Below, in pieces: positions 1 to 11,742 of a stretch of DNA of 64,000 nt. Under the pieces are notes generated by a model that made no database searches, was not told where the DNA came from, and was given only the letters and a program-made list of their open reading frames with translations. The DNA is taken from assembly GCA_900074885.1 (NCBI GenBank), contig FJUW01000023.1, forward strand, positions 124,001 to 188,000, in the 5' to 3' direction. Source of the stretch: Rhynchosporium graminicola. Its lineage: Eukaryota; Ascomycota; Leotiomycetes; Helotiales; Ploettnerulaceae. The number at the start of each line of letters is the position of its first letter. Position 1 is the first letter of the stretch. The translations under genes were made by a program, and so were the position numbers.

Positions 1-462
1 GTCGATGAGATGGTCTTCATGGGAAATGGGACGTCAGATCCATCACTTACCAGACCTCTCTCAAAACCCCGCAGAAAACGTGCAGGAACGCCACCTCTTA
101 CAGGGTCTCTATCCTTGCTCTCAGTCTCAGATACGCATGATGACCTAGAAAGAGATCCGAGCTCTCTTATTTGGCACGACGACGAAATCACCGGACACGA
201 CCCTACCGATCCTGACGACGACGGAGAAGGTATCAACGGTATCGGATTCAAACCCACCCCTGCGGAAGCCTATGCCAGGAAGCAGAAGAGGAGGCAGCAG
301 ATGGCGGAGTATAGGAATAGAGAAGCGAGAGAGGCGAGGAAGATGAGGAGTGAGAGACGGAGGGGAAATGAAAGGCCAAGTAAAGAGGAAGAGAAAGAGA
401 GGAGGGTAAGATTTATGGAAGGTGTAGAGGTTGGTGGTGGTAGTTTTCGGGAGAGTTCGTAG
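1..462 (+). CDS. 3' end of an uncharacterised fungal protein
   Basis: The reading frame is open to the left edge, so only the last 153 or so codons are visible and the start lies outside the window. The visible part has a low-complexity Ser/Thr/Pro segment, then an acidic stretch with HDPTDPDDDGEGINGIGF, then a strongly basic, probably helical tail (about residues 90-140) rich in Arg, Glu and Lys. The acidic-to-basic junction resembles a C-terminal block I associate with uncharacterised ascomycete proteins, but I cannot assign a function. The tail could be nuclear or nucleic-acid binding; that is inference only. It converges on COX20 across a short spacer. Confidence 0.6.
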   Translation, partial: VDEMVFMGNGTSDPSLTRPLSKPRRKRAGTPPLTGSLSLLSVSDTHDDLERDPSSLIWHDDEITGHDPTDPDDDGEGINGIGFKPTPAEAYARKQKRRQQMAEYRNREAREARKMRSERRRGNERPSKEEEKERRVRFMEGVEVGGGSFRESS

Positions 463-914
463 TGGGGTAGAAGTTGAGTAAGGGTTTAGATAAGGTCTGA
501 CCTTGGTGATAGGTTAACGGGGAATTTGATGGTTGGTCTGTTGGATGGTTCTGGTGATCAGCTTTCCCGGAACGAGGCAGTTCTATGGTCGGTATTGGAT
601 TGAACGGTTTGAATATGGCTCGGAGTCTGGATCCCTGGCAGAGGTAGAACTGCAACGGCGACTGCAAGGAGTCATCTATTTACAGCGGATATCCACTCCG
701 CGATCAATCAAATACTTGCACTATCATAATACATAAGAGCTGCAGCTCTTTTATTCCCTCCCCCTCCGTCCTCTTTCTTTCTCTTTTCGGTTCTTTACCT
801 TTCCATTCCTCTCCATCCCTATATCCAACATGCGCGACATTTTATCGTGACATCTATACATGCTCTCGCTGAGCCCCTAAATCTCATCCATCATCCTCTG
901 CTCCCTGACTACCA
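463..914. other. Spacer between convergent genes
   Basis: No coding sequence supported. It holds the 3' flanks of the upstream unknown gene and of COX20. A perfect 16-bp palindrome, AAGAGCTGCAGCTCTT, sits at 735-750 and is followed by a pyrimidine-rich tract. Confidence 0.6.
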
Positions 915-1596
915 CTACCAGACCCTCCACCAACCCCTCTTCGCTTCCTCCTCTTTCCTCCTATCTTCCTCCTCCTTCGCTCTCCTCCTCTCTTCCCTCT
1001 TGGCCTTCGCCAGCGCCTCCTTCTCCACTTTCTTCCTATCAATAATCTCCACAGCTCTCTTCATATGCTGTCTCTCCAATCTCCTTCTATACAAACAAAA
1101 CTCATAATTCGCGAACGAGGCAAATACGAAGGTTCCCACGGCCCAATTTGCGGCTTTCGGTATTGGTGCTAGAGGGCATCATTAGTCTCTAAATCATAGA
1201 TGATCTTCAATAAGAGAATTACTCACCACCCCATAGTGCTCTAACCCCTCCCATCCCAAAAGCCCCCCCAATACCCATCAGCAAACTCTCCCTCACACAT
1301 GGATACATATGTACTTGTTTGAAATCCTGTACCCGTACCGTCTTAATCGCACTCACTAATGTGGGCGCCTCTTTTCCTGACCCGGCTGTATTCTGGCCGG
1401 AGCCATCTGGCAGGGCATTTGCTGACTGGGGAGCTTGCAAAGGATCTGAGGTTGGGGGAGAAGCTGGGGCATTGAAGACTTCGTAAATTTTGGGCGAGGA
1501 GGATTGGATGTGTAGAGGAGAAGAGGTCGAGCCGGGAGGAGGCTCTGTGGGTGGAGGGCTGTTACTGTTGGATTCATCTCTGGTATCGCTGGCCAT
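915..1596 (-). CDS. COX20: Cytochrome c oxidase assembly protein COX20
   Basis: Mitochondrial inner-membrane chaperone that, in known systems, stabilises newly made Cox2 for assembly of respiratory complex IV. Two exons, 1227-1596 and 915-1168, are joined by a 58-bp GT-AG intron; together they give 207 residues in one frame. The N-terminal half (about 1-90) is Ser/Pro-rich and probably unstructured. The family core follows: MGIGGAFGMGGVRALWG, the spliced segment APIPKAANWAVG, then TFVFASFANYEFCLYRR. The hydrophobic parts of this core match the two membrane spans of the family. The C-terminal tail is a long charged Lys/Glu/Arg helix. It is transcribed away from POL2. The intron split inside the conserved core makes the identification firm. 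Confidence 0.9.
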
Positions 1597-2073
1597 TTTT
1601 TTTCAACTATATGTATTTGGTGGTAAGTAAGGACTTGACCTTTGCGAAAGTCGTATAACCTCAGGTGTGGGTGGGGTCAGCGATGTCAATGTGCATCGAA
1701 AGACTTCTGGGCTACCGCTCTTAGTGTGAGGCTGTGGCGATGTAAGGCTGACGGTTCGGGACGACATAGAGTAGGTAACAGGGGTCTGCTTAAGTGCAAC
1801 GCGTCTCGACGCGTGCCGCGATTACTTTACGCGTTGGGATGTGTAGACAATAATTTATACCCAAACCTCACCACACCAATCTATTACCAGCCACTGCCAT
1901 TCGCACATTTCTCTTCGAGAACACGGCTTCAACTTCTCAATCCGCAATCGTGATTCGATTCAAAACCCTAGGAAATGAATATATGCCAATTCTTTAACTA
2001 GACTTGCGGGCCCCTATCTCCCAATTCTGTCCACACTCCACCACCAACGCAGTCAACTGCGAACAACCTTACC
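1597..2073. promoter_or_regulatory. Divergent COX20/POL2 promoter with MCB cluster
   Basis: A 477-bp intergenic region drives two divergent genes. Three exact ACGCGT boxes (1799-1804, 1809-1814, 1829-1834) lie within 36 bp, about 240 bp before the POL2 start. ACGCGT is the MluI cell-cycle box bound by MBF (Mbp1-Swi6 type) in yeasts, where it drives G1/S transcription of DNA-replication genes. The site cluster is seen directly; binding here is inferred from the target gene. Confidence 0.75.
1799..1834. promoter_or_regulatory. Three MluI cell-cycle boxes (ACGCGT)
   Basis: Three perfect palindromic ACGCGT hexamers are spaced 10 and 20 bp start to start, about one and two helical turns. They lie upstream of DNA polymerase epsilon, a textbook MBF-type target class. 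Confidence 0.75.
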
Positions 2074-5000
2074 ATGCCCGGCCCACGCATGCCCAAGAAT
2101 GGCTACCGCCGCGGTGGAAAACAAGCATACCACGGCCCCCGCAAAGCGAAAACATTCACAGCCTCCAAGGGCAACGAAGGCACCTCCTCGGAAGAACAAC
2201 GCGAAGCCGTCCGTCTCGCGCACTCTATAGATGAAGCCCAAGGTTTCGCACGCTATGAGTCCGGCAAAAAGAAAACAGGCTGGCTCGTAAACGTACGCCC
2301 AACCTCAATCGAAGATCCGAAGATCGCCGACGGTCGCGCAGCACTCGATTGCTATTTCCTAGAAGATGATGGAGGAACATTCAAAGCAACGTTGGAATAT
2401 GATCCGTATTTTCTGGTAGCAGTGAAGAGGGGACATGAAGCTGAGGCTGAGGAGTGGTTGAAGAGAGCGCCTGGTGGAGGGTGCGTAAAGACATTGAGAA
2501 AGGTGGAGAAGGAGGATTTGGGAATGCCGAATCATCTTTTGGGATACAGGAGGACATTCTTCGAGTTGAGGTTTGCGAACCAGAGCGATTTGCTGAATGC
2601 CAGGAGGGATATCATGCCGATAGCGGAGAGGAATAAAAAGCATATGAATGCGATGGATACATATGCTGAGGTTGCCAGGTAAGTCTGGGCGATAACGAAA
2701 ATCGTTCTTGGGATTTGGGATTGTCTGGCAGTCGCTGACGGACTATAGTGCAAATGCTGGCTTCGACCTCTTTGATGATGACCGAGATGATGAACGACGA
2801 TTTAATGTTTCTGTGGCCGATGCAAGCGATTTTATTGTGGATATAAGGGAATGGGATGTACCATATCACGTACGGGTAATGATAGATTTGGGTACGTTAT
2901 CTACTTCTAGGAATGAACACCACTAACATAATAAGATATACGGACGGGAAAATGGTATTCGGTTGAGGCGAAACACGGCGTTACGAGCATGAAATGTTTA
3001 GAAGAGCGACTGGAGCGTGCGGATCCGGTAGTAATGGCATACGATATCGAGACGACAAAACTGCCTCTGAAATTCCCTGATGCGACTATCGATCAGATCA
3101 TGATGATATCTTACATGATCGATGGTCAAGGTTTCCTGATCACAAATCGAGAGATCGTCTCCGAGGATATCGAGGATTTCGAATATACGCCCAAACCGGA
3201 ATATGAGGGCCCATTCATGATTTTCAATGAACCAGACGAAAAAGCGGTCATTGAGCGATTCTTTTTGCATATCAAAGAGGCGAGACCGACTGTCATCGCA
3301 ACGTACAACGGAGATTTCTTCGATTGGCCTTTCGTGGATGCGAGAGCTAGTGTCAATGGAATTGATATGTACCAGGAAATTGGCTGGCGGAAAGGGCCGG
3401 AAGATCAATATTGCTGCGATTACAGTGCACATATGGATTGCTTCCACTGGGTCAATCGAGATAGTTACTTGCCGCAAGGAAGTCGAGGTCTGAAGGCCGT
3501 TACGACAGCCAAGCTTGGATACGACCCTGATGAAATCGATCCGGAACTGATGTTAAAGTATGCGAGCGAGAAACCGCAAGTTTTATCGGAATATTCCGTT
3601 TCGGATGCAGTGGCGACGTATTACTTGTACATGAAATACGTACATCCCTTTATCTTCTCGTTGTGTACAATTATTCCACTAGGTCCGGATGCCGTGCTGA
3701 GGAAAGGAACGGGAACGCTCTGCGAGATGTTGCTCATGGTGCAGGCTTACCAGAAAGAGATTGTCCTGCCTAATAAACATGTTTCTCCAAAAGAAGCTTT
3801 CTGGGATGGCCATCTACTGGAGTCAGAGACTTATGTCGGTGGTCATGTCGAGAGTATCGAAGCTGGAGTTTTCCGTGCAGACATCCCAGTCAATTTTGCT
3901 GTGGATACTACGGCCATCGATGAGCTTCTCGTCGATCTTGATGCTGCTCTCAAATTCAGTATCGAGGTCGAAGAGAAGAAATCCTTGGATGAGATTACGA
4001 ACTACGAAGAGATCAAGCAGCAGATCGCCAATCGTTTGAACAGTCTCAAGAAGACGGCAAACCGGAGCGAGAGACCTCTGATATACCATTTAGATGTCGC
4101 ATCCATGTATCCCAACATTATGACGACGAATCGATTACAACCAGATTCTATGATCGAGGAGGCAGATTGTGCGGCGTGTGATTTCAACCGACCAGGAAAG
4201 ACTTGTGATCGGAGGATGCCGTGGGCTTGGCGAGGAGAATACTTGCCTGCGAAACGAGACGAGTATAATATGATTCGACATTCTCTCGAGAACGAGCGGT
4301 TTCCCGGTAAATGGCCGAATAGTCCTGCAAGGACATTCCAGGACCTTTCGGCGGCGGAACAATCTGATTTAGTGCGGAAACGGCTGCAAGTCTACAGTCA
4401 GAAAATCTATCACAAGATCCACGAGTCGAAGACGATAGAGCGGGAAGCTATTATCTGCCAGAGAGAGAACCCCTTTTATATCGATACGGTTTCGGAATTC
4501 AGAGATCGTCGATATGACTACAAGGGTAAGCAGAAACTCTGGAAGGGCAAAACGGAAGCTTTGAAATCAGCAGGTGCATCGGCGTCAGAGATTGAGAGTG
4601 GAAAGAAAATGATCGTGCTCTTCGATTCGCTTCAATTAGCACACAAGGTTATTCTGAACTCCTTTTATGGTTATGTCATGCGAAAGGGTTCGCGGTGGTA
4701 TTCTATGGAGATGGCTGGTGTCACCTGCTTGACAGGTGCTCACATTATCCAAATGGCACGTCAATTGGTTGAAAGGATCGGTCGACCTCTGGAACTTGAT
4801 ACTGATGGTATTTGGTGTATGCTTCCCGCCACTTTCCCGGAAAACTACGGATTCACTCTGAAGAACGGCAAGAAACTCGCTATCTCGTATCCTTGCGTCA
4901 TGTTGAATCATCTTGTCCATGCCAAGTTCACGAATCACCAGTACCAGACTCTCAAAGACCCGAAAACTTTCCGATATGAAACACACAGCGACAACTCCAT

Positions 5001-8000
5001 TTTCTTCGAAGTAGATGGTCCGTACCGCGCTATGATTCTGCCTACGTCGAAGGAAGAAGATAAGAATTTAAAAAAGCGTTACGCGGTATTCAACGACGAT
5101 GGCAGTCTCGCTGAACTAAAAGGGTTCGAGGTCAAGCGAAGAGGAGAACTCAAACTCATCAAGATCTTCCAACAGCAGATCTTCAAGTTCTTCTTAGAAG
5201 GTACGACCTTGACAGAGACCTACACAGCTGTTGCCAAAGTTGCAAATCAATGGCTCGATGTCTTGCATTCTAAGGGCGAGACTCTTGCTGACGAAGAACT
5301 CATTGATTTGATTTGCGAGAATCGTAGCATGTCTAAAACCCTTGAGGAATACGGGACCCAGAAATCCACATCGATCACTACCGCCAAACGTCTTGCTGAT
5401 TTCTTAGGCGAGCAGATGGTCAAGGACAAAGGCTTGAACTGCAAATACATTATTTGTTCGAGGCCGAAGAATGCGCCCGTCACCGAGCGTGCTATTCCAG
5501 TTGCTATCTTTTCCGCAGAGACAGCCGTCAAGAGATACTTCTTGCGCAAATGGCTGAAAGAAGACCCAGCAAATATGGATCCCAGAGCTCTTCTCGATTG
5601 GGATTACTACCTTGAACGCTTAGGCTCTGTCATTCAGAAATTAATTACGATTCCCGCTGCCCTACAAAAAGTCAGAAATCCAGTCCCGAGAGTTCCGCAT
5701 CCGGAGTGGTTGCAGAGGAGGATAAATGTCAAGGAAGATAAGCTGAAGCAGAAGAAAATGACGGATTTGTTCAAATCTGCCCCCCTTGACGACATCACCA
5801 ATTTGATGGATCCTCGAGCGGCGGATATGGAGGACTACGGCGTCAAGTTACTAAAGCCAAAAGCGCTCGGAGCGCAACTCTCTCAAGCAACACAGAAATC
5901 ACAGAAGCGCAAGTCTCCGGAACCAGCTGTTGCTGTATCGACAAACCCATATGCTGCTTTGCCTGAGAAGATGCCCAATCCAACGGAAGATTACGAGGGC
6001 TTCCTCGAATACCAGAAACAGAAATGGAAGATCCAGAAACAAGCTCGTCTACGCCGGCGCCATCTATTCGGCGAATCACGCGTAAGCGCACAGAATAACA
6101 TCGGTGCTACATTCCAGAACCAAGCCGAGATTACGTATAAAAGTACTTGGCAAGTCCTGCAACTGAGAGCAACGACGAGTCCGGGTGTGGTCATGGCGTT
6201 CGTGCTTATTGATTCGAAGATCCATAATTTGCGAATCAATGTTCCCAGACAGGTCTTCTTGAATTTGAAGGGCAAGGAATTACCAGATATTGAAGTCGAG
6301 GGATGCGACGCTATGAAAGTCACGCATACGTTGCCGAATGGTCATCCATCTGTTCATCTATTCAAACTGACTATGCCGGAAAGTGTATATGTCAACGATG
6401 CACAGAAACTCTCGCTTTTGTTCAATCATCCGAGCGTGGAGGGCGTGTATGAGAAACAGGTCCCGTTGAGTGTTAGAGCCGTCCTTCGGTTGGGAAGCCT
6501 GTGTACGTTTGATGAGAGCCAACCTGGTGTCCTTGGGAAGGGATTAGAATCTGGTTTTGATCTCTCGGGACTGAAAAGAGCGATTTCAGAGAAACCGTAT
6601 CTGAATCAGAGTCCGATAGCGTATCTATATCTCTACCATGTCGTAGCTGGAGATCGCCAAGTTTTTGCACTGTTTTCGTCATCTAAGGAACAGGCGAACA
6701 TTATTATTCTCCAGAAATCGAAAGACTCGGCAACAGACCTGCCGAACATTGGGAAGATATACAGCGACATGCTCGCACGGAGAGAACAAGGGGCCGATGG
6801 AGCAGAGTGGCAGACTTGCTTCCCTTACCAGGAAAGATTACAGTTCAAGACAAGCCAAGTCACTACGAGAAGAAAAGCTTTACTGGAAGTAGGAGATATC
6901 TTCAAGAAAATGCGAAATGATGAGTCGAAACCACTTATGCTCGTCATTCAATCGCCTCAACGACGAATGCTCGTCCATGATGTTCCGATTCTGGGTGACT
7001 TCCCTGTCTTGCCTCTGAAGTATGAGAGTGAGGATAGTAACCTGCCTCCGCTAGGCTGGCAAGCTTTCGTTGCAAAGCGTCTGGTGAACCATTACCTCAG
7101 TCTCGGTTCTTGGATTCTACATCTCACTGAATTAGCGAGATATGGCGATGTCCCACTTTGCAACTTAGAAAGAGATGATCCCAGATTTCTCATTGATATC
7201 GCGTATGCCCGCCGTCTACAAAAGAACAATGTCGTTCTATGGTGGTCTGCTGGCCCACGCCCAGATCACGCAGGATACGAAGCCGACGACGTCCTCGGAC
7301 CCCTCGAAACAGTCCAAATGCCATCCATCAATAACCCCGGGACCTACCCCTCTGTCTGCATCGAAATCGACATCCGAAACCTTGCCATCAATACAATTCT
7401 CACCTCCTCCCTCATCAACGAACTCGAAGGCTCAGATTCAATATCCTTCAACCCCGCCGCACCAACCGACGACTCCCCAAGCGATGGCACAAACGTGCTT
7501 TATTCCGACAACGCGTTCGCCACAGCCGGCGTAACCGTCCTTCGCGAAATGGTGAAAGCATGGTGGACAGAAGCGTGCAAAGGCTCTTCCATGGCCGACA
7601 TAATGGTGCAACACCTAGTCCGCTGGGTGGAAGACCCCTCTTCATTCCTCTACGACCGCTCTCTCCACTACTACGTACAGATGATGTCACGAAAAGCCTT
7701 CCAACAACTCCTCTCTGACTTCCGTCGAGTCGGCTCCCACGTTGTCTTCGCATCCTCCAATCGTCTTCTCCTCCAAACCACGAAATCAGAAGTTGGAAAC
7801 GCGTATGCGTATTCTCAGTATATCTTGAAGAGCATAAAAGCAAAGCCGCTATTTCACTTTTTGGATCTAGAGATCAAGGAGTATTGGGATTACTTGGTTT
7901 GGTACGATGAATTCAATTATGGCGGCAAAGCTACCTCTGAAGTCGTTGAGCAGGAAAAACAGACGCTGGATTGTGTTATGCATTGGCAACTGAGTAAATT

Positions 8001-8901
8001 CTTACCGGTCCCGCTACAGCCCATTTTCAACGATTGGGTTGTGGAGTTTGTGGAGAAAATGCATGCTTTGAAACGCCCAGCCATCGGCTCGAGTTCGACG
8101 CCAAGGGCTACTCAGATTCCGGTTAGGGATTTGGCATCGACGCAAGACGATGAAAATAAAGAAGATAAAATCATCCTCGGTAAAACCTTCGAGAAGCCTC
8201 TAAAACGACAAATAGCCGGTCTCATCCGTCGCCAAAAAGACGAAATGTTACATCCTGAACTCGCTTCAGATTACAGCTTTCCAGTCCTTCCGGGGAGTCA
8301 TTTAACCACCTTGAAGAATCCGGCGTTGGAATTGGTGAAGAGCCTTATGCAGGTGTTGAGTCTCGATCGGAATATCACACTTGAAGCGAGGTTGTTGAGG
8401 AAAGAGTTGCTGGCGCTTTTTGAGATCAGGGAATTCAGTCCAGAGGGGAGGTTTGTGAATCCCTCCCAATCACTCAAAATCCCCGGCGGGGGTGTGGTCT
8501 GTGAGAATTGCACCGCAACTCGGGATATCGATTTATGTCGAGACGAAGATCTCCTCCCCATCTCAGACCCTTCAAGTCCTTCTTCGAGTTCTGGAGAAGT
8601 CAGACCATGGCTTTGCACAACTTGCAACACGGAGTTCAACCGTCTAGAGCTGGAAGAGAGGTTGATCAGTAGTGTGCAGGGTATGGTGGCCGAATGGCAA
8701 GGACAAGACCTCAAATGTGTCAAATGTAAGAGTGTGAGGGTTAATGATTTCATGGAACATTGTCCTTGCTCGGGACAGTGGACTGAGAGTGTTAACAGGG
8801 AGGATGTCGTGGGGAGGTTAAGAGTGTTGAAGGGTGTGGCGGGAGCTTATGGGTTAAGGATGTTGGGGGTTTTGGTGGATGAGGTGTTGGGTGGTATATA
8901 G
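2074..8901 (+). CDS. POL2: DNA polymerase epsilon catalytic subunit
   Basis: Leading-strand replicative polymerase with proofreading. Three exons (2074-2678, 2749-2891, 2936-8901) give 2237 residues, close to the 2222 of yeast Pol2. The exonuclease ExoI motif is YDIETTKLPLKFPD with acidic residues D286 and E288. Polymerase motif A is DVASMYPN at about 636, motif B includes ILNSFYGYVMRKG, and motif C is LDTDGIW at 871-873. The inactive second polymerase-exonuclease module fills the C-terminal half. Two zinc/Fe-S cysteine clusters close the protein: CENC from about 2105 with a later CTTC, and CVKC from about 2177 with CPC. Both introns are short (70 and 44 bp), and the frame closes through them. 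All catalytic residues I can check are intact. The promoter carries three MCB boxes, which fits S-phase expression. Confidence 0.97.
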
Positions 8902-9512
8902 GGGATTAAATGTTGGTGGCGAGAAAGGAGCGATCTGGGACTTACTTCCAAAGGCGTTGGGTGATATGGAATTGGGACCGGGCTGGAAGAGGCGTTTGGA
9001 TGTTGTTTATTTGTTCGTTAATTATTTGGTCGCTTATTCGTGTGTTCCCTTCTGGAAATGAATGCTTGGAAACACCACCACGTTGCGCAAACCAGATTCT
9101 CCCAACTTTAACCTGCACAAAGCATTTGTGTGTTGTACGTAAAATTCCTTCAATTCTCCCATCGTCACCCACCACCATACTTCATATCTACTTTTCGTTC
9201 ATATTTGTCCGCCACCGCTTCGTCGCTCCAATTCCTTTCCGAGAGAATATCTCCCCCTACTGGATACTAACATGAAGCTGGGTTTCTCGCCGTCCTTCTT
9301 TAACGCTATAACTTTACGCTTTACTTGTAGTCAATTTATTCCTAAGAAGAGAATGAATACTCTTTGATGCCCTCTAATAGGTGCTGCGTAATGCCGCGTC
9401 GTTATATTTTTCGATACAGCCGCTAACAGTGTTTCTACTAATTTTCCGGCTGGTACAGGTGAGGATTGAGTGAGGAGGCTACAACACCGCTAGTAGAAGG
9501 AAAGAAAAAAGG
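8902..9512. other. Gene-free spacer after POL2
   Basis: About 0.6 kb with no supportable coding sequence. It covers the 3' flank of POL2 and the left edge of the gene-poor region. Confidence 0.6.
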
Positions 9513-10901
9513 ATGACCCATTGGAAATCATGTCTGGGTTACTTGTCGTGCAAGCAGCGGAAGATCAACAGCGATGACACGGGCCCAACAGCTGTCATTG
9601 CATTCGCCAGGAGTTGATTGCGTCTTCCATGGCTGTTCTCCAGAAAAGGACGTTGGACTGGCATCAACGTCTGGTGTCCAGCCTGCCGGATCTCAATATT
9701 CACTCACTGACGCAGGACAAGAGCACATTATATGGCACGTCACCTTTCGTACGTTACAGTAAAGCTTTTAAGGGGAAATTCAAAGTCTCGAACACTCAGC
9801 GCGAAGTGAACTTTCTTCCCAATCAAAGCACCAAGCCTCTTTCGATAGTACTGAGCAAGAACTTCAATCACCATCGGAAAGAGTCTCAAATCTCAACGAC
9901 ACAATAAATCTACTCCGGGACGCACCATCCTCTCCGAAGAGCGCGCTTAAAATATGCCAGGATGGTATCACTACACTACAGTACTACTTCAACATTCCGA
10001 ACGATCTTTTCGTTGGAGAAGAGCTTCTCAAAAATTTCAACAGCGTTCAAATCTCCCGTCTCCTACTTCTTTCCCTGAGTTTCGCTGCTTAACATTGGTC
10101 TCGTCAAGAGATCTAGTATCAGCAGAAAACATATTTGTCGAACAAGTTGTACGACAGCACGCGGTTGGTATGCTAGGTGCTACTAAATCGCTTCATCGCG
10201 CTGAGAAGGATGATATGGGGACTTTATAAAAATTTGCCGTGCTGATTGGGGAATATCACTTAGCGTTGTGGCCAGTACCGGGTGAAGATCTAAGATTTAC
10301 CGGATCATGATGGCGTAGGGAGTTTCTTGGTGTTCTTGCGTGTTGAACGGGCTATCAATGAGATGATGAAGAAGTCTTGCAGTTACACCTGTCACCGCTA
10401 ATCGATCAATACCAAAGCTAGTATTATCACCTAAAAACGAAATCGTACACAAACGGTCCACCTAGGTCAATTGCCAAGTCACTTATGTGGGATACGCAGC
10501 ACGTCTCGAAAAGCTCCGTCATCTCGCTCTCGCCTCTCCCTCGAACTCCTTGAATATCTCCTCCAGAGATGCATCCATATACCTCACCGCCATCTCGATC
10601 TTGTTCCCTTCATCATAGAAATCTATGATTCCCCTCGTACTCCATCCCCTATCAATACTCCTAGTACTCCGATATGCAGCTGGCTGGACAGAGCATTACG
10701 AGCTTTTCGTCGGCTTCAAGTTGAAGCGCAACTTGCTCCGAATATCTTTGCTTTCTTTGCGGCATCGTTGAGAAAGTGATAGACTGGATGCGTGGAAAGG
10801 AGTTGGCCGCACCATGTTTTGGACGGATCGTGGAAGTTCGCGGGAGAGGATTAGAAAGTCTTGGTGCGGTGGCCGATGCGGAGTTAGAATTAGAGATGTG
10901 A
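9513..10901 (+). pseudogene. Decayed Zn2Cys6 transcription factor
   Basis: Fragments in different frames line up as one broken zinc-cluster regulator. A degenerate DNA-binding start reads YLSCKQRKINSDDTGPT near 9540: the Cys pattern of a Zn2Cys6 finger is partly lost. After a one-base frame change, VDCVFHGCSPEKD follows at 9613, matching the end of such fingers. Further hydrophobic fragments follow (around 9905-10095, 10490-10610 and 10690-10775), separated by stops and shifts. The last block starts at 10776 with VIDWMRGKELAAPCFG and ends in an acidic tail at a TGA. At least three frame changes and several stops rule out a functional product. The finger assignment is fairly clear; the middle is too eroded to assign with confidence. 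Confidence 0.5.
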
Positions 10902-11287
10902 AATAGGAATTGAGTTTAACTTGAGGGTGTATTGTTGATATGATTATTTACTGGGTTAAGAGGGTCGAGAGCTACTCTATAACCGTTTCTGTACGTTTAA
11001 TATATATTGTAGAGCGACGATTGTTCACGTACTGTGCCATCCTTCCAAAAAAAAAGTAGCACTGGTATTAATGATCACCTTCATCGACCCGCCAGGAATT
11101 CATAACCGGAGCTAAGTGAGTAAACTAACTATACATAAACCCATGTAAGGCACTTTCCTCATATTCATATTTTTTTTTGAGGAACGCCAAAGTGGCGATC
11201 GCCCGTGGCTGAATTGAATGTGCGATGTGCAACAACCAAAAAGAATCTCGGTATTACTTCGCTTGTCGTCAACAGTCAGTCGACGCT
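10902..11287. other. Gene-free, moderately AT-rich spacer
   Basis: No gene seen. It lies between the decayed regulator and the inverted-repeat element and contains short A and T runs. Confidence 0.6.
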
Positions 11288-11333
11288 ACTCGGGCGGGTT
11301 TCTAGTCAGGAAAGTGAGAATAAGCGAAAATGA
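11288..11333 (+). repeat. Left terminal inverted repeat
   Basis: Begins ACTCGGGCGGG and pairs with the right end of the same element. Confidence 0.7.
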
Positions 11334-11696
11334 AAGGAAATTTGTCAGGGACAAATTCGTAAGAACACGATTTTATGTTAAACTATAATTACAAAGAAAG
11401 TCTAATTAATTCTTACTGAAGTATTAAGTATACTTTATATCCTACATAATCAGTATTAGAAAAATTAGTCCTATAACTATTTAAGTATTATTTATCGTAA
11501 ATAGAAGACTGAGGTACGGCCTCAAGTATACCCTGAAAAAAAACTCAAATTTTCAAAATAATATGACTAATAATTCATTTTATTAAAAAAGGATTCGTAA
11601 TATCTGAGTACTTTTTGTATTTAGTTTTTACTCTTATCTATTACAGATATAGAGTAATAATTATATAAAAATATTTCCGCCTTACAAAAAGAGGGT

Positions 11697-11742
11697 GTAT
11701 TTTCGCTTCTTCTCACTTTCCTGACTAAAAACCCGCCCGAGT
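11697..11742 (-). repeat. Right terminal inverted repeat
   Basis: Read on the minus strand it begins ACTCGGGCGGG and continues through AGTCAGGAAAGTGAG, as the left repeat does. Confidence 0.7.

Larger units (their letters stand above)
11288..11742. mobile_element. MITE-like element with 46-bp terminal inverted repeats
   Basis: The two ends are near-perfect inverted repeats of about 46 bp. The left copy starts ACTCGGGCGGGTTT and the right copy is its reverse complement, with only a few mismatches. The 363 bp between them is very AT-rich and has no reading frame of note. The total length of 455 bp, long inverted ends and no transposase fit a non-autonomous DNA transposon (MITE). A clean target duplication is not obvious; TA at the left edge and a nearby TA on the right are compatible with a Tc1/mariner-type insertion but not proof. 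The AT- and TA-rich core would fit RIP damage. Confidence 0.65.

Noticed and set aside
955..1010. CTCCTC-rich simple repeat
   Set aside because: It encodes the Glu/Arg/Lys-rich tail of COX20.
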